Positions 1-9,905 of a DNA stretch of 64,000 nucleotides are shown piece by piece. How positions within the stretch are numbered: position 1 is the first letter of the stretch; the number at the start of each line of letters is the position of its first letter. The notes under the pieces were generated by a model. That model saw only the letters and a list, made by a program, of their open reading frames with translations. It did not search any database and was not told the origin of the DNA. This DNA is from Anodontia alba (Eukaryota; Mollusca; Bivalvia; Lucinida; Lucinidae), in NCBI GenBank assembly GCA_964016985.1, contig OZ024831.1:81260263-81324262 (forward strand), in the 5' to 3' direction. Made by a program: the position numbers and the translations under genes.

Positions 1-930
1 AGAAAGATAGAATAAAACAATAAGAACAAGAAATTATGTACAATATTCACTCCGAAAAACCACAAAAGATTTCAGTAAGTTCCTGTGTATTCCCTGCCAA
101 TCTCATGAACACGTCACAGCTCATTGTATACATACAACGGTAGTCTTAGCGCATATATTAACAATAAAGACAGTGCATTTATATATGTGCATCCATGAAC
201 TGCATCGGGGTCGTAGCTTTTACCATCCGAGTCACCATATTAAACTTACGGCTTTTCAGACAAATAGAGAAAAACATAACCGATCAGACTATGCCGATGC
301 AGAGTCTTACTCTCGGTCTTCGCTCGTTCATCATGTGCATCACGGCCTTGTACTTATTTTAATTCACAAGTTGGATCTACATTACGGAAACGGCTCCGTT
401 TGTTTTTCCTCATGTAACCGGACTATTTTCAGTGAATCGGGACTTTCCGTGACCCTACGGTTCAATACGGAAGAATCCGGAACAAAACGATCGATTTCTA
501 TCTATCCCGGTACTTCTTTATTGGTCAATCTATTGATTATCGCGGAATTTTTAATGTTGATTTAACACGCTCGTAATTACTTCTTTATTTAATCCATCGA
601 CACTAATGAGCGCATTTCTTTCTCATGATTATCAAATGGGTTTTTCAAAGATAAAGGGAAAAAAACGTGTTCAAGTTTAATTGTGAGCGTTTAATTCGTA
701 CGTACCATTAATGGTACGTCTAGATAATTTACTCGGAATTTCAGCTGAATTTCTTCAATTTTATATCATCTTCGTAATGGAACACGATTTTCAACGTTTT
801 AACGATATATTATCAATTTGGGAGTTTGGTTCTGACTGTGTGTGCGTGATGGAAGGCGAGAAAAGTCAAGAATCCAAATCCTAGGTTTGTTTCTAGCAAT
901 TACAGCTTTAAAACTGGGAATATGATTGGA
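1..930. other. unassigned sequence
   Basis: No recognisable gene or repeat. A 130-codon open stretch on the plus strand (173-565) has no domain pattern and no convincing splice sites, so I do not call it coding. The sequence is AT-rich without tandem structure. Confidence 0.4.
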
Positions 931-934
931 ATGC

Positions 935-1230
935 TGGAAAAAAACTGAAATGGGAAGGAGGAAAGATAGTAGACTGATTCTTTTGTACAAAGGTCTAAAG
1001 GGTGCTGCCAGCATTCCAACAGACATCTTATCCCCCCGATTAGGCACAGTAGAAATCATCACTCATAGACTTTTCAGACCCCCGCTACAAGAACTGAAAT
1101 TTACAAGGGCTCGTTCTTCCCTCAAACAATCAGAGATTGGAATGCCCTTCCAGATTCGATTATAACCTCTGTTGAAGGTGCAGAGGTTGGTGTGGCTACG
1201 TTTACCTCTCTGGTGAGAGCATGGACCTAA
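935..1230 (+). pseudogene. non-LTR retrotransposon 3' fragment (post-RT region)
   Basis: Translation gives RRKDSRLILLYKGLKG followed, after a frame change near 1110, by a stretch equivalent to SFFPQTIRDWNALPDSI and then an ATFTSLV-like end. This is the conserved region downstream of the reverse transcriptase in CR1/Jockey-type LINEs (pattern RR..ARL..YK, then SFFPRTI.DWN.LP). At least one frameshift and the lack of any upstream RT show an old 5'-truncated copy. It cannot be assigned to a family from this piece alone. Confidence 0.75.
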
Positions 1231-2550
1231 TAATGTGTATATTGGGTTGTGACAGGTAGGGACTAACTTCCTATATCACTCGTCCTGGTAAATGAATGTC
1301 AATAGACGTGTCACCAGTAAAAATTCTTATTCTGAACCTACGAGTAAATACCCGTACACCCGAAAAAAATGCTGTGATTTAATATCCATAAATATGAAGT
1401 TTGGTTCTACCATAAACAATATATCCAAAAGATGCAAATAAAGTGGTTTACACTAGAGATTGCAGAACATGATCAGACTCATGTAGGAACAGTGGAGCAG
1501 CAGTCTGATCTTTAACAGTCACGGTCTGATCTAGGCACTGATCGCTAAGGCCTGTCTGTCAGAAAACAGAGGAAATCCACGAAACAAAGAACATATTTCG
1601 CGTTTGTTTTGGTATTTAACGTCCTAGTAAACAGCTAGTGCCATGTCGGGACAGCTGGTGAAAGGCTAGCCACTCTTTGCCTGGGCTTTTGAGTCCTTGT
1701 TCCCTAAGGGTCACAATTCAAGAGCTATTTAGGGCCATACTCCTGACAGCTGCCCTACTTGCATCAGCCGATTAGAAGAGAATGTCCACAGATTAAAACA
1801 TGACCTCTCTGAATCGTTTCCACAAAAGGATGTTGCGGGACCATGCAGAGGACAGAATTCGCATCCTCCTGATCATGTTCAGTTGAACAAACATCTGACT
1901 GAGGCTGAGCTCTGGACTCAATGTACTTTTGTTCTAAAAAACGTTTGTTCTATATTACTTTGGGTCCAAGAAAACCAACGAGCCAGGTCATGTGATAATG
2001 GTACTTGTCGCATATGCAAACAAAGACTTTGGCTCAACTGCACAGCCTCGCCCAAGCCCTCACTATTCGCAAACATGTAAATGTACTAGAGAATTGGCGG
2101 AGTATTAGACCAGGAACCAGACATCTAGCCCTATTTGATGGGTGCGCATGTGCATTTAAGGAATGGCAGCGGAGGAAAAAAGTACCATTAACTGTGCTCA
2201 AATGATTCGTTCTCTAAAAAAAGTTTAATAATAAAAACTGAGGAATATTCAAGTTATTGTCAAAACTGACTGTGTTGGGATTTAACAACGTGTAAACCCT
2301 TGTGGGTCATTTTGTGTCGTCTCCCAGAGAAAGAAAGAAAAGAGATAGAAGAGATAGTTGAGATAGATGAGAGGGACAGGAAAGAATGAGAACAAGAATG
2401 AAAGAGAAGAAACAGAAGAGATAATAATCAAAATAGATCAAATATCGGTGAAGTTGATGTCGCACCTGCCCACCCCAAAACTTATATTAGGACTAGGAAA
2501 ATATAACTAGCTTTGTTGATGGAAAGCATTCAGATTAATGATAGATGCAC
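1231..2550. other. unassigned sequence with a short plus-strand open stretch
   Basis: An open plus-strand stretch of about 110 codons ends at 2080. It contains DSCPTC and CRIC cysteine pairs and continues in another frame to 2205. It has no recognised domain, start or splice context and may be a decayed mobile-element ORF. Around 1605-1700 there is mobile-element-like sequence without promoter boxes. An A/G-rich purine tract lies at 2325-2440. Confidence 0.3.
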
Positions 2551-2554
2551 AGAC

Positions 2555-2690
2555 CTTCGTGGCCTAGTGGTGAAAATAGATGGTTTGTTTGTTTGTTTTG
2601 ATGATGTTTTACATCCCCATCAACACATTTTAGGTCACTTTGGAGATGTGGCTTTACCCCGACTATGAGATCAAATGAAATGACCAAGTC
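2555..2690 (+). mobile_element. SINE-like fragment
   Basis: A GTGGCCTAGTGGT segment resembles the A box of a tRNA-derived SINE head. It is followed by a GTTT-repeat and a body-like stretch reading GATGATGTTTTACATC. No B box is visible, so the head is internally deleted. Tentative call. Confidence 0.35.
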
Positions 2691-2823
2691 CTACAGTACC
2701 GACAAAGGTTTAACCATTTTACCGGTCATCGGTCGTTCCGGTCCACGGTCATTCCGGTTAATATAGCGGTACCGATGAGTCCATTCAAATAGCTTCATAA
2801 TCATGACCGCGGTTTCATTCCAT

Positions 2824-3330
2824 TCCTCATCAATATCAAGGTTTAGGCAAAAATGTAAAAAGATTCCTAAAATTATTTAACAAGATAAGAAGCAGAGACC
2901 AAAACGCCTTTTCAAGAATTACACAGGGAAATAACTCTAAAGGAATTAACCTTAAGGCCCTTATTTTTGTCTAACAGCAATATCTTATCAATATCAACGT
3001 TTATGCAAAATATGAAAAGATCCCTGAAATTATTTAACAAGATAAGAAGCAGAAACCAAAACTGCTTTTCAAGAATTACGAAGGGAAATAACACTACAGA
3101 CATTAACCCTTAGGCCCTTATTTTTGTCTATCAGCAACACCTTAGCTAAATCGTTATGCAAAATATGAAAAGATTCCTGAAATTATTTAGCAAGATAAGA
3201 AGAATAAGAAGCAGAAACCAAAATGACTTTCCAAGAATTACAAAGGCAAATAAGTCTAAAGGAATAAACCCCTACGGCCTAATTTTTATCTAACAGCAAT
3301 ATCAAAGTTTATGCAAAATGTGAAACATTG
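2824..3330. repeat. tandem repeat, about 155-bp unit, three-plus copies
   Basis: The phrase GTTTATGCAAAATATGAAAA recurs near 2841, 2999, 3152 and 3307. Between copies lie matching segments (AACAAGATAAGAAGCAGA, TTCAAGAATTAC, GGCCCTTATTTTTGTCTA). The third copy carries a short internal AAGAAT duplication. No coding signal. Confidence 0.9.
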
Positions 3331-4110
3331 ACAATTCTAAATGGCATTTCACTGAATATGATATTTTGTCTAAAATTTATCTTAGAAAGTCTAAAAAAAT
3401 CATTTACAATTAATCCTCGTTTATTTTCAAGATCAATCTTCAACCGACTGAATCCGGAGATTGACCAATTGGACATTTACACACCCAGGCATTTACCCAT
3501 CCCTCTTAACCTTAAAGAGGGCATTATTAAAAAAATTGCTCACCCCAAAATATGGTAAATGCAAAAGGTATGTTTCGGAAGTGACCTTTCATTTGTCATA
3601 TATAATTTTTCATTCATCTATTTCTTTTATATTGGTAAAATGACTTTGTATCTTTTCGATAGTTTAAGCTGAAAATGACTTTATATCAAAGGTGAAAGCT
3701 GAAAATGACTTGGTATCACGACAAAACACTGTGCGACCAGTGAAGACTGAGATCAGTCAGCGCATCTGCACAGTCTGATCAATCTTTGCTGACTGTGCCT
3801 TTTACAGTCTTAGGGCTACCCAAAGAGGGATGAAAGAGAACCCTTGCTATATAGGATGGATGTACAGACTGATATGAGTCTTTGCGAGTCAGAGAAGTCT
3901 TACTGTTGGTTTGTGCACTGGCTGAAATCATAAATTTCTGTATCATCTTAGAATTATACTAATTACCATAACATATATAAACAGGAGCTCCGCAAACTGA
4001 GCCTTATACGCCTGTGGCAAGTAATAATATGTAATGCCTGTATAATTCAGTGCTCAGGACATAAACTGTAAGTGGAATTAATTGGAAAAAAAATCAAAGA
4101 CTCCGCAAAA
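3331..4110. other. unassigned, includes a CAGTCTGATC-type repeat
   Basis: Positions 3725-3830 contain inverted and direct CAGTCTGATC / GATCAGTC / GACTGTGC words, similar to the element repeated at 44.4, 53.2, 55.8 and 58.6 kb. A weak copy of the same word set is at 10616-10690. The rest shows nothing recognisable. Confidence 0.4.
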
Positions 4111-4111
4111 G

Positions 4112-4395
4112 GGGCATAACTCTACTGATATTTGTTGAGCTCTAATGTCGAAACATAATGCACTGTTCGACATCATGGTGTTACTATCTTGATTGAATGT
4201 AAACTATAGGAGGAGTTAGCCAGAAATGAAAAGTTAACATAAATTTTCAAAGGAGCCTATCTCTGTTAATATTTGATGGGCTGTAACCCTGAAATAATAT
4301 GCTCTGCTCCACATCATGGTCTAACTGTATACCAAGTTTAAGCTTGATTGGATGTAAACTGTAGGAGGAGTTAGCCGGAACCAAAAAGTTTATGG
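4112..4395. repeat. two-copy tandem repeat, about 138-bp unit
   Basis: CATAACTCT..CTGATATTTG..ACATCATGGT..GTAAACTATAGGAGGAGTTAGCC occurs twice with moderate divergence (4113 and about 4250). The ending GTAAACTGTAGGAGGAGTT resembles the unit of the array at 22-22.9 kb, so the two may belong to one superfamily. Confidence 0.8.
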
Positions 4396-5722
4396 ACAGA
4401 AGGACAGATGCCAGACCCTGTAACATAATGCGTCCACTTTTTCAAATGGGCGTATAATGAATATTAGATCAAAGTTTAAAGTACTTCAAAGTTATTAACA
4501 ATTATTCAAACCAATGTTATCATCATCTAAAAATGCTTATTATCAGATAATGATTAACTAACAAATATTTTTGCAAAGTGAAAAAACAAAGCTGTCCCAT
4601 GACATGTTTGCGCCTTGTCTACCTATGTTTTCACATTAACAGATCAAAAGATGTATTTAGTATTTTTATATGATTCTATTCCAAATACAATAAGTTTTGT
4701 GAGTCTGAATATAAATAACACATCTCTCTATAAATTTTAATGCAAATCTATGTGTTACATGGAACATTTACCTAGATATATTTTGAGGTTGATCATCGCA
4801 TCACATGGAACTGATGTTCTTACTATGAAATTTCTCCATTAAATAGTCTTCTAGTTATTAGGCAAAATCACTGAATGATGAAATATTGGTCTTCTGGGTC
4901 ACACTGACCTAGATATATTTTTATGTCAATCAACAGGTCACAAGGACGTTAAAATCTAGGTACATTTCTTTATCAAATACTCTTCAAGATATAAGATAAT
5001 ATCACTGGACTGTGAAATGTAGGTTACAATAACCTTCATATATTTTAGGTTACTCTTACTGTCACATGAAACTAATATTTATGGTATGATATTTCTCTAT
5101 CAATAGTCTTCGAAGTATAAGGAAAAATCACTGGACCATGAAATATAGGTCACACCGACATGCAGTATTTTAAGGTCAGCCAAAGGTATGACATTTCTCT
5201 TATCAAATAGTCAATGTGATATAAGGCATAATCACTGGACCATGAAATATGGATCACACTGCCCTACATATATATTGAGGTCACACTTCGTGTCACATGG
5301 AACTACTAAGGCATGACATTTTTCTATAAAATAGTCTTAAAGTTGTAAGGCATTATCTCTGGTCTATGAAATATAGGTCACACTGACCTACATCTATATT
5401 GAGGTCACTCTTCGTGTCACATGGAACTAAGTTATGACATTTCTCTATCAAATAGTCTTTGAGATTTAAGACATAATCACTTGACCATGAAATATAGGTC
5501 AAATTGACCTACATATACTTTGAAGTCACTCTTAGTGTCACATGAAACTAATTTCCAAGGTATGACATTTCCCTATCAAAGTCTTCGAGATGTGAGGCAT
5601 AATTGCTTGAACATGAAATATAGGTCACACTGACCTAATTATATTTTGAGGTCACTCTTCGTGTCGCATGGAACTAATATCCAAGGTATGACATTTCTCC
5701 ATCAAATAGTCATTGAGATATA

Positions 5723-6016
5723 TTTGTTTGTGTTGAGGTTTTACGGCCCGGGTCATCTCGAGCGCGGTCAGTTTTACCTAATCACATGTTTACTGGACAG
5801 GCTTCGTCCTCTAAGACATTAACCAGTATTGTGCACATTCTTTCGTCATAAACTGACAACTGCTCTTCTTGAATCAGCGGAAGGGAGAAAATGAGCGTAG
5901 AAAATACTTCATGATGAATCTCCACGAAACAATGTTGCCGGCCGCGGGGGTCGAACCCGCAACCTCCTGACCACCAGTCGGACGCGCGCAAACTGAGCAA
6001 CCGAGGCTGGCTAATC
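5723..6016 (-). mobile_element. tRNA-derived SINE, full length, with target duplication
   Basis: Read on the minus strand it starts with a tRNA-like head containing A-box (GGTTGCTCAGTTTG) and B-box (GGGTTCGACCCC) pol III promoter elements. A body and a GTAAAACC..CAACACAAACAAA 3' end follow. It is flanked by the 8-bp direct repeat GAGATATA (5715-5722 and 6017-6024). The flanking satellite reads continuously across the site once the element is removed. Related copies: 8083-8494, 8500-8729, 12428-12605 and 61245-61552. Confidence 0.92.
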
Positions 6017-6336
6017 GAGATATAAGGCATAATCACTGGACCATGAAATATGGGTCACACTGACCTACATATATATTGAGGTACTCTTCATGTCACATGG
6101 AACTAATATCTAAGGTATCACATTTCCCTATCAAATAGTCTTCGACTTATAAGGCATAATCACTGGTTCATGAATTATAGGTCACACTGACCTACATATA
6201 TTTTGAGGTCACTCTTCGTGTCTCATGGAACTAATGACATTTCTCTATCAAATAGTCTTCGAGATATAAGACAAAATCACTGGACCATGAAATACAGGTC
6301 AAATTGACCTACATATATTTTTTGGTCACTCTTAGT

Positions 6337-6794
6337 TAAGGCTGGCTCGATTAATCAGATAATATATTAATTGATTGATAAATTCTATAAAAATGATTAA
6401 AGGTTTGCTAATTATCGATGGTTTGACTTCTGTGTTTGTTACTTTACCGTATTCACCCTTAGTATTCAGACACCTCAACTCCTTACAATGTACATATTTT
6501 ATCTAAAATTTGAACAAGTCCAAGTTACTACCCACTGTTGTGTCTCAAATAACTGGGTAAGTGGCAAACGGTGTAAACCCTGATGAGAGACCGCATTTGC
6601 GGCGTCTCATCTGGATCTACACTGTTTGCTTAGACCTGTCTGATCAAATACGTACAATAAAGTATGACATATGAAAGGGTCATGCTCAAATAGGTGAAAT
6701 TATGATCAAATCCTTAGCGATTACTAATCGATTATCGATCACAATGGCAGGACTGATAATTGATTATTTTTGCAGCTCTGATTAGCCAGCCTTA
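6337..6794. mobile_element. non-autonomous hAT-type DNA transposon (MITE)
   Basis: Terminal inverted repeats TAAGGCTGGCT / AGCCAGCCTTA continue inwards as AATCAG / CTGATT. The flanks are an exact 8-bp target duplication CTCTTAGT (6329-6336 and 6795-6802), the length typical of hAT transposases. ATTAATCGATTA-like subterminal sequence is also hAT-like. No transposase ORF. The element sits in the 125-bp satellite, which resumes in register after it. Confidence 0.93.
6564..6629. repeat. 66-bp imperfect palindrome inside the hAT MITE
   Basis: Arms GCAAACGGTGTAAACCCTGA and TCTGGATCTACACTGTTTGC pair, and the centre CCGCATTTGCGG is a tight hairpin. This could be a nested mini-element or part of the MITE's own structure. 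Confidence 0.75.
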
Positions 6795-7139
6795 CTCTTA
6801 GTATTACATGAAACTAATATCCAAGGTATGACATTTCTCAATCAAATAGTCTTCGAGATATGAGACATAATCACTGGACCATAAAATATAGGTCACACTG
6901 ACATAATTATATTTTGAGGTCACCCTTTGTGTCATATGGAATTAATATCCAAGGTATGACATTTCTCAATTGAATAGTCTTAGAGATATAAGACGAAATC
7001 ACTGGACCATGAAATAAAATTCATTAGACCGTGAAATGTAGGTCATCATGACCTACACCCAATGACACTTAAAGCAATTGCAAGTTCGACCGATGTATTA
7101 CCTAGGAGGTGTTTACAATGCTAGAATAACAGAGATGCA

Positions 7140-7430
7140 CTCAACATTTTACAAGAGGTGTCCTGGATTTTGAACCCTAGCCCCATCCCAGGGCATGAAC
7201 CCAGGGGCCGATATCTATGGACACTTAGACGACCCTTACAGGCACCCGTGTTCTGAATACAAATGCATGTTGAAACACGAAAAACTTAAACATAGCAATA
7301 TAGCATTTTACAAAGGTGTCCTAGATTTTGACCTTAGCCCCATCCCGGGGCATGAACCCAGTAGTCTGTTCTTATGAAATCTCAGATGACCCTCCCAAGC
7401 ACCCATGTTCCAAATATGAATAGTAAGTGA
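7140..7430. repeat. two-copy tandem duplication, about 160-bp unit
   Basis: GGTGTCCTGGATTTTGA..CCCCATCCCAGGGCATGAA recurs at about 7159 and 7318. CATGTTC..AATATGAA-type endings follow each copy. Open stretches in it are incidental. Confidence 0.85.
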
Positions 7431-7696
7431 CTGTTGAGCATTAGAAAATCTTTAACGCAGTGTGTTGGGAACGGGAACGCAAACATGGACGACCAGGGTG
7501 ATTACAAATAGCTCTCCTTGCACTTCATACAGGCGAGCTAAAAACAACACTAGAAGATGTCGGTAAATGCCCAGGTGGGTAAATGTCAAGCTTTTCAACA
7601 TGGGTAATTATTTTTAAAATCAAAACAGAAGATTGTTAAGGAGGAGGATTTGATTATAATTTAGGTAAAATTTTCACAAATTCTCCATAAAAACGT

Positions 7697-7753
7697 GTTG
7701 TGGGTACTCAATAGAAGCACCCCGCCAAGGTGCTTCTAATGAATACCCACAAC
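7697..7753. repeat. long hairpin of the TGTGGGTACT family
   Basis: Arms of about 25 bp (GTTGTGGGTACTCAATAGAA and its near-complement) enclose an inner GCACC/GGTGC stem. It is the same architecture as the cores at 32466, 43739, 23761 and 33776, but with a different inner stem. Confidence 0.85.
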
Positions 7754-7754
7754 A

Positions 7755-8082
7755 TACTTTTTTTATACTGAAATTGAAATGCATATATATGTGACGGAAT
7801 CTCTGCCATCAGTGTGAGATAACACAGTTAATAGCAACAAACCGATTATAATAGGTAATCGTTCATTTATTTTGAACCGATGATTGATTATGAAAATCTG
7901 ACACATTCCCATCACTTGGACTCAACATTCTTTCAGTCATGTACTAAATGACAGTAGTTTTTAAACACATCAACTGGTAGTAAAATGGAGTTGATGATTT
8001 GGTGTTTTAAGGTGTGAATATGTAATAAACCGGTAAAGAAAGCCTCTGTGCAATGAAGTACCATACATTCAAGTGTGTTACT
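7755..8082. other. unassigned sequence
   Basis: AT-rich, no ORF, repeat or RNA signal recognised. Confidence 0.4.
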
Positions 8083-8494
8083 GTTGAAGTTTCAACGGCC
8101 CAGTCAATCCAATGGGGTCATAATCAGCACGGTCAGTTTACCTAACCACACTTTTACTGGGCAGGCGTAGTCCTCTAAGCGGTTGGTTTAAACATATTTA
8201 TTTCCGAAATGTTTACATATACAACACATACAAAAGTACAACAATAGGATTAGAACGAAAGCATAAAAGCTTATTTAGTTCCTTTCCTCTAAGCGGTTAA
8301 CCAGTAGTGTGCACATTCTTTCGCTAGAAACTGACAACTACCATTCTTGAATCACCGGAAGGGAGAGAATGACCGTAGAAAATATTTCATGATCAAATCT
8401 CCACGAAAGAATGTTGCCGAATCGGAGGGGTTCGAACCTGCAACCTCCTGATCACCAGATGGACGGGCATTTAATTGAGCCACCTAGGTCGGCC
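8083..8494 (-). mobile_element. tRNA-derived SINE interrupted by a 100-bp LINE tail
   Basis: Same family as 5723-6016. The minus-strand head has a B-box-like GGTTCGAACCCC and an A-box region near 8480. The body is split at 8185 by a short insertion flanked by duplicated SINE sequence. Confidence 0.88.
8185..8284 (-). mobile_element. extremely 5'-truncated LINE 3' tail
   Basis: A 100-bp insert is flanked by the exact 14-bp duplication TCCTCTAAGCGGTT (8171-8184 and 8285-8298). On the minus strand it reads GGAACTAAATAAGC..GCTTTCGTTCTAATCCTAT..GGAAATAAATATG. This aligns with the piece at 21570-21700, so both are 3' ends of one LINE family. Confidence 0.85.
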
Positions 8495-8499
8495 CATAC

Positions 8500-8729
8500 A
8501 CTCATGAAATAAATATTGACTTCAAGAGGGATTTAAACCTCTTTATCCGAAGTCAGGAGCGCTCAGCTGACAATTGCCCTCCTTGAACTAGCAGACCCCT
8601 GAGAATGATGGTAGAAATAATTTCGTGATCAATCTCTAGATAAGGTATGCTGCCAAGCTAGGAATCAAACTTGCGGCCCTAGATATCTGCAGTCTAATGC
8701 ACTACTGACTGCACTGTTCAGCCGGGTCC
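8500..8729 (-). mobile_element. diverged tRNA-derived SINE
   Basis: The body aligns with its neighbour (GACAATTGCCCTCCTTGAA, GAATGATGGTAGAAAT, GTGATCAATCTCTA). The minus-strand head has a decayed B box, AGTTTGATTCC. It has the same orientation as the SINEs on both sides. The left boundary is uncertain. Confidence 0.75.
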
Positions 8730-8746
8730 AATCCGCTGAATTTTTT

Positions 8747-8968
8747 TTTATTTGGGTTTTACGGCCTTTTCAAGAATATTTCACTTATATCGAGCTGATC
8801 GTTCATCAGAGGTGGGCGAAAACAGGAGAACCAGGGGAAAACCACCTGACCATCTGTAAGCAGAACTTGGCTTTCCCACGCGGCCCGAGCAAGGCTTGAA
8901 CCACAGCGGTGAGAAACCTAATGGATTAAGAGTCAGTTCTTTTGTCCTCTAGGCTACGGGGGCCTGCC
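8747..8968 (-). mobile_element. second tRNA-headed SINE family
   Basis: Minus-strand A box TAGCCTAGAGG and B box GTGGTTCAAGCC sit in a head that ends at the right edge. The body (CAGGAGAACCAGGGGAAAAC) is unlike the neighbouring SINEs. It is preceded by a T-rich run, which is the A-rich tail of the minus strand. Confidence 0.75.
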
Positions 8969-9585
8969 CAATCCGCTGATGATCACTCTCTAAGTAAATT
9001 ATTTCTAGCATAAGAGGCCAGCACTATTATTCTGCTACGAGCTCGTAGTTAAATTGCGCATGCATATGCCAAATATCCAGTTTATTGCAGATATTTTGAT
9101 GTTCGGTGGAAAGGTCTCTTACTTGAAATTTCATTTAAAATGTTTTGCAAGACCAAAGTTCTATCAGATGTCTGGTATTCTACAGAATTGATATAGCTGG
9201 CCCCTGCTAATTCAATTCATAAGCTACAGAATAACAGCTATTGTACTATGATGACAATATGATGCAATCTGTAGCTTGTCTGATAACTGGTGTATGACGA
9301 ATAAGGGTGTCAGAAGGCGTTTCGTTTCTGATTTTCTATAAACGAATAAGACCGTGTTATTAAGAGATGTTACTGTAATTACTTAAAGACAAAATGTTGT
9401 CAAACATAAAAGTAAAGCGTAATCACTTTAAAACGAAGATAATCAGTAAACTTATTTTTCCCCGCGACTCTTATTCTTCGTTCCAGCCAGCTTATTTGTG
9501 ATGTTATAAATATTCTGCCGGTAATGGGATACCTCGTCTTAGGGTACTGCACCGGATCTATTTGGGATTGCCTCAACAAGAAGTT

Positions 9586-9590
<5 letters not shown>
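8969..9590. other. unassigned sequence
   Basis: No ORF with domain features and no repeat recognised. Confidence 0.4.

Positions 9591-9651
<61 letters not shown>
9591..9651. repeat. (CT)n microsatellite
   Basis: About 30 uninterrupted CT units. The apparent Ser/Leu or Arg/Glu ORFs across it are artefacts of the dinucleotide. Confidence 0.97.
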
Positions 9652-9652
<1 letters not shown>

Positions 9653-9734
9653 GCCTCATCCATGTTTCTTTCAGGTGTACCTTTCTCTCTCTCGCTCCAG
9701 CCAGCCAGCATTTGTTTGTTTTAGTTATGGTTAT

Positions 9735-9905
9735 ACCATACAGTTAACACTCGGGGTTCGATCCCCGGCCTAGTCATACCAAAGACTTTAAAAATGGTAC
9801 TAGCTGTTCTTTCCTTTGGCGCTCAGCATTAAGAAAGTAGAGTTAGGAGTCAGAGCTGGTCAGCTCAGTGTCAGTAAAACAGGTAAGGGCGCTGAACTAA
9901 GAAAT
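9735..9905 (+). mobile_element. SINE with truncated tRNA head
   Basis: A B box GGGGTTCGATCCCCGG (about 9753-9768) is followed by CTAGTCATACCAAAGAC and a body with TTGGCGCTCAGCATTAAG and CTGGTCAGCTCAGTGTCAGT. The body looks like a conserved central domain shared by molluscan SINEs, but I cannot name the superfamily with certainty. The A-box half of the tRNA is missing. Confidence 0.8.

Larger units (their letters stand above)
4780..7070. repeat. satellite-like array, about 117-127-bp unit, with palindromic AGGTCA sites
   Basis: The consensus unit runs: CACTGGACCATGAAATAT, AGGTCACACTGACCTACATA, TATTTTGAGGTCACTC, TGTCACATGGAACTAATA, AAGGTATGACATTTCTC, AATAGTCTTCGAGATATAAG. More than a dozen units are discernible. 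The left part (4780-5100) is the most diverged. The array is split by a SINE (5723-6016) and a hAT MITE (6337-6794). It contains six exact AGGTCAnnnTGACCT sites (5375, 5496, 5622, 6179, 6296, 7040) and two with one base changed (4896, 6052). Confidence 0.93.

Noticed and set aside
173..565. 130-codon plus-strand ORF
   Set aside because: No domain, no splice sites and no repeat in this window to compare; length alone is weak evidence.
5950..6012. tRNA gene candidates (also at 8420, 8900, 9750, 11390 and 61490)
   Set aside because: A and B boxes are present, but anticodon arms and acceptor stems do not close and each is joined to a SINE body. They are SINE heads.
2824..7430. CRISPR-like direct repeats
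   Set aside because: Units are 120-160 bp, degenerate and without unique spacers; eukaryotic tandem arrays.
9400..9747. ORFs on both strands across 9.5 kb
   Set aside because: Produced by the (CT)n microsatellite; no coding content outside the repeat.
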